Of a DNA stretch of 64,000 bases, positions 61,359-64,000 are shown in pieces. The position numbers and the translations under genes are program-made. This DNA is from Solirubrobacteraceae bacterium (lineage in GTDB: Bacteria > Actinomycetota > Thermoleophilia > Solirubrobacterales > Solirubrobacteraceae), in NCBI GenBank assembly GCA_023230855.1, contig JALNWQ010000003.1:124001-188000 (forward strand), given 5' to 3'. The notes beneath the pieces were generated by a model, which was not told the DNA's origin, searched no databases, and saw nothing but the letters and a program-made list of their open reading frames with translations. How positions within the stretch are numbered: position 1 is the stretch's first letter; every line of letters starts with the position of its first letter.

Positions 61359-64000
61359 GGGCCGCCCCGACCGAGCGCACCGTCCGCACCGGGTGCCCGT
61401 ACTGCGGGGTCGGGTGCGGCCTGCGCGCCACCGTCGCCGGCGACCGGCTCGTGCGGGTCGAGGGCGACCCCGACCACCCGGTGAACCGCGGCCGCACCTG
61501 CGCCAAGCCGCTCGCCCTCCCGGCGGCGATCCACGCCCCGGACCGGGCGACGACGCCGCTGCGCCGCGACGACCGCGACGGCCCGTGGCGCACCGTCGGC
61601 TGGGACGACGCGATCGGGTGGGCCGCCGGGCGCCTGCGCGCGATCCGGGACGAGCACGGGCCCGGCGCGATCGCGTTCTACGTGTCCGGCCAGCTCCTCA
61701 CCGAGGACTACTACGTCGTGAACAAGCTCGCCAAGGGCTTCCTCGGCACGAACACCGTCGACTCGAACTCGCGGCTCTGCATGAGCTCGGCCGTCGCCGG
61801 GTACAAGGCGACGTTCGGCAGCGACGGGCCGCCGTCGTCGTACGACGACCTCGACGCCGCCGAGGTCATCCTCCTCCTCGGGTCGAACGCCGCCGCGTGC
61901 CACCCGATCGTCTGGCAGCGGATCCGGGCGCGGGCGGCCCGCGGCGACGCCCCGTTCCTCATCGGCGTGGACCCGCGACGGACCGCGACGACCGCCGCCT
62001 GCGACCTGCACCTGCCGGTGCGTCCCGGCGGCGACGTGCCGCTGCTGCTGGGGATGCTCCACGTCGTCGAGCGCGACGGGCTGACCGACGAGGCCTGCAT
62101 CGCCGCGCGGACCGAGGGGTGGGACGCGTTGCGCGAGCAGGTCGCCGCGTGGCCGCCGGAGCGCGCCGCCGACGCGTCCGGGGTCGCGGTCCCGCTGATC
62201 GAGGAGGCCGCACGACGGTTCGCGCGCGCGGGGTCGGCGATGGCGCTGTGGACGATGGGCGCCAACCAGTCGACGGTCGGCACCGACAAGAACCGGGCGC
62301 TCCACGCGCTCTGCCTCGTCACCGGCCAGATCGGCCGGCCGGGCACCGGGCCGCTGTCGCTCACCGGGCAGCCCAACGCGATGGGCGGCCGCGAGGTCGG
62401 CGGGCTCGCGACGCTCCTGCCCGGCTACCGCGACGCCCGCGACCCGGACGACCGCGCCGCGGTCGAGGCGTACTGGGACCTGCCCGACGACGCGGCGGGG
62501 ATCAGCGACGCCCCGGGGCTCGTCGCGACCGACCTCATCGACGCGCTGCACGACGGCACGGTGAAGGCCGTGTGGGTCATGGCGACGAACCCGGCGGTGA
62601 GCCTCCCCGACAGCCACAAGGTGCGCGAGGCGCTGGAGCGCGCCGAGCTCCTCGTCGTGCAGGACGCCTACCACCCGACCGAGACGTCGAGCCTGGCGCA
62701 CCTCGTCCTGCCCGCCGCGCAGTGGCCGGAGAAGGCGGGCACGATGACCGGGTCGGAGCGCCGCGTGACGCTCATGCGCCCCGCGCTCACCCCGCCCGGC
62801 GAGGCCCGCGACGACTGGCGGATCATCGCCGCGCTCGGCCGCGCCCTCGGCTGGGAGGAGCACTTCGCGTGGCCGGACGCCGCGGCGGTGCACGCCGAGT
62901 TCGTCGGCCTGACCGCCGGCCGGGTGTGCGACCAGTCCGGGCTCACCCACGCGCGCCTGGGACGCGACGGCAGCGTCCGCTGGCCGTACACGCCGCAGGA
63001 CGCCGCCCGCGCCGACCGGGCCCGCGGGATCGTCTCCGCCGACGCCGACGCGGTCGACCGGGTCGACCGCGACCCGCAGGTGATCGACGCGTCCGACGCC
63101 GCGCCGGCCACGGGACCGGACGCGCCCACGGACGGCCCCTCCTCGGCCGACCTCGTGCCGACCGCGTTCGATCCCACGACCCACCGTCCACGGCTGTACG
63201 AGGACGGCGCGTACCCCACCCCGTCCGGGCGGGCCCGGCTGGGGACGCTCGACGCCGGGCCGATCGCCGAGGCCCCGGACGACGACCATCCGCTCGTGCT
63301 CACCACCGGGCGCGTCGGCGGCCAGTGGCACACGATGACCCGCACCGGCCGGTCGCCGGAGCTCCTCGCCGCCGATCCCGAGCCGTTCGTCGAGCTGCAC
63401 CCCGACGACGCCGGTCGCGCCGGGATCACCGACGGCGAGCGGGTCCGGATCGCGTCGCGTCGCGGCCACGTCGTCGTGCGCGCCCGGGTCGTCGACGACG
63501 GCCCGGTCCCGCCGGGGGTCGCGTTCGCCGCGTTCCACTGGGGCGCGCTGCACGCGCCCGCCGGGGCGGGCCAGGTCAACGGGGTGAGCCACGACGCGAC
63601 CGACCCGGTGTCCCGTCAGCCCGAGCTCAAGGCGATGGCGGTGCGCGTCGAGCCGCTCGTCGCCGAGATCGACCGTCCGGTCCGGGGTCGCCGTCCGCGT
63701 CGCGAGCGGCTCGTCGTGATCGGCGGCGGGATGGCGTCGGTGGCGGTCCTCGAGGCGGCGTTCGCGCACCGCCCGTCGGCGTCGTGGCGGACGACGATCC
63801 TCGCCGGCGAGCCGGACCCGCCGTACGACCGGGTGCGGATCTCGCAGCTCGTCGGCCCCGACCCCCGCGTCGACGTCGTGCTGCGTCCGCCGGAGTGGTA
63901 CGCGGCGCACGACATCGACCTGCGGCTGTCGACGTGGGTGCGGACGATCGACGTCGACTCCCGCGAGGTCGTCCTGCGCAGCGGCGAGCGCGTGCCGTAC
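61355..64000 (+). CDS. nasA: assimilatory nitrate reductase catalytic subunit fused to a FAD/NAD(P) reductase module (3' truncated)
   Basis: 882 codons in the window. Starts at GTG 61355 overlapping nirD. N-terminal [4Fe-4S] motif CPYCGVGC…CAKP (about residues 14-50), Mo-bis-MGD domain with SNSRLCMSSAVAGYK (the NasA-type Cys region), GTDKNRALHALCLVTGQIG, and a C-terminal molydopterin-binding domain with TTGRVGGQWHTMTRTGR and ATDPVSRQPELK. After about residue 775 the frame continues into RLVVIGGGMASVAVLEA and DPPYDRVRISQLV, the start of a NirB-like FAD/NAD(P)-binding module. The usual NasA ends near residue 700-900, so this is a fusion that could take electrons from NAD(P)H directly. Confidence 0.9.
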   Translation, partial: MRAAPTERTVRTGCPYCGVGCGLRATVAGDRLVRVEGDPDHPVNRGRTCAKPLALPAAIHAPDRATTPLRRDDRDGPWRTVGWDDAIGWAAGRLRAIRDEHGPGAIAFYVSGQLLTEDYYVVNKLAKGFLGTNTVDSNSRLCMSSAVAGYKATFGSDGPPSSYDDLDAAEVILLLGSNAAACHPIVWQRIRARAARGDAPFLIGVDPRRTATTAACDLHLPVRPGGDVPLLLGMLHVVERDGLTDEACIAARTEGWDALREQVAAWPPERAADASGVAVPLIEEAARRFARAGSAMALWTMGANQSTVGTDKNRALHALCLVTGQIGRPGTGPLSLTGQPNAMGGREVGGLATLLPGYRDARDPDDRAAVEAYWDLPDDAAGISDAPGLVATDLIDALHDGTVKAVWVMATNPAVSLPDSHKVREALERAELLVVQDAYHPTETSSLAHLVLPAAQWPEKAGTMTGSERRVTLMRPALTPPGEARDDWRIIAALGRALGWEEHFAWPDAAAVHAEFVGLTAGRVCDQSGLTHARLGRDGSVRWPYTPQDAARADRARGIVSADADAVDRVDRDPQVIDASDAAPATGPDAPTDGPSSADLVPTAFDPTTHRPRLYEDGAYPTPSGRARLGTLDAGPIAEAPDDDHPLVLTTGRVGGQWHTMTRTGRSPELLAADPEPFVELHPDDAGRAGITDGERVRIASRRGHVVVRARVVDDGPVPPGVAFAAFHWGALHAPAGAGQVNGVSHDATDPVSRQPELKAMAVRVEPLVAEIDRPVRGRRPRRERLVVIGGGMASVAVLEAAFAHRPSASWRTTILAGEPDPPYDRVRISQLVGPDPRVDVVLRPPEWYAAHDIDLRLSTWVRTIDVDSREVVLRSGERVPY

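Overview
The window is very GC-rich, with strong G/C third-position bias and many GTG starts. Its markers are a six-gene Mce set, a Ser/Thr kinase, a DUF2993 protein, PurS-type FGAM synthetase and numerous apparently leaderless promoters. Together these indicate an Actinomycetota chromosome. I infer class Thermoleophilia (Solirubrobacterales/Patulibacter-like), partly from the Ig-like tail on the secreted protease; no 16S rRNA or marker search was possible. No tRNA, rRNA, CRISPR array or intact insertion sequence was seen.

Layout. 0-12 kb: two tandem lipoproteins, purN, recQ and purF (the last two overlapping), map, then a secreted trypsin-like protease, a Tat-exported glycoside-hydrolase-like protein translationally coupled to a secreted alpha/beta hydrolase, a zinc-ribbon protein, an FHA-LuxR regulator and a small secreted protein. 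12.4-31 kb: a lipid/terpenoid-type uptake and oxidation island. It holds an SDR, six overlapping Mce genes (one frameshifted) and an acyl-CoA synthetase on the minus strand, facing a TetR gene, an SCP-x-type thiolase, two convergent AraC regulators, a Baeyer-Villiger monooxygenase and a GMC oxidoreductase. Two copies of a 22-bp palindrome overlap or abut the TetR-flanking promoters. 31-32.4 kb: a DUF433/PIN-like toxin-antitoxin pair.

32.6-48 kb: the rest of the purine pathway (purL, purQ, purS, purC, purB, purE, purD), interspersed with a limonene-epoxide-hydrolase-like gene, malic enzyme, NUDIX, alpha/beta hydrolase, two unknown genes and an aldehyde dehydrogenase. 48-56.4 kb: a methyltransferase, a secreted repeat protein, a GYD protein, a DUF2993 protein, and an envelope-signalling group in which a ubiquitin-fold membrane protein and a Ser/Thr kinase share the same extracytoplasmic C-terminal domain and flank a lipoprotein amidase. 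56.6-64 kb: nitrate assimilation (narK, nirB, nirD and a nasA fused to an NAD(P)/FAD-reductase-like module, cut by the window end).

Two window-wide patterns stand out. About fifteen genes have a TANNNT -10 hexamer only 6-10 nt before the start codon, so their mRNAs are probably leaderless. A 39-nt element with GTGGCGGAT/ATCCGCCAC ends recurs in at least five intergenic places. Coordinates and starts were worked out by hand; homology calls rest on motifs recognised by eye.
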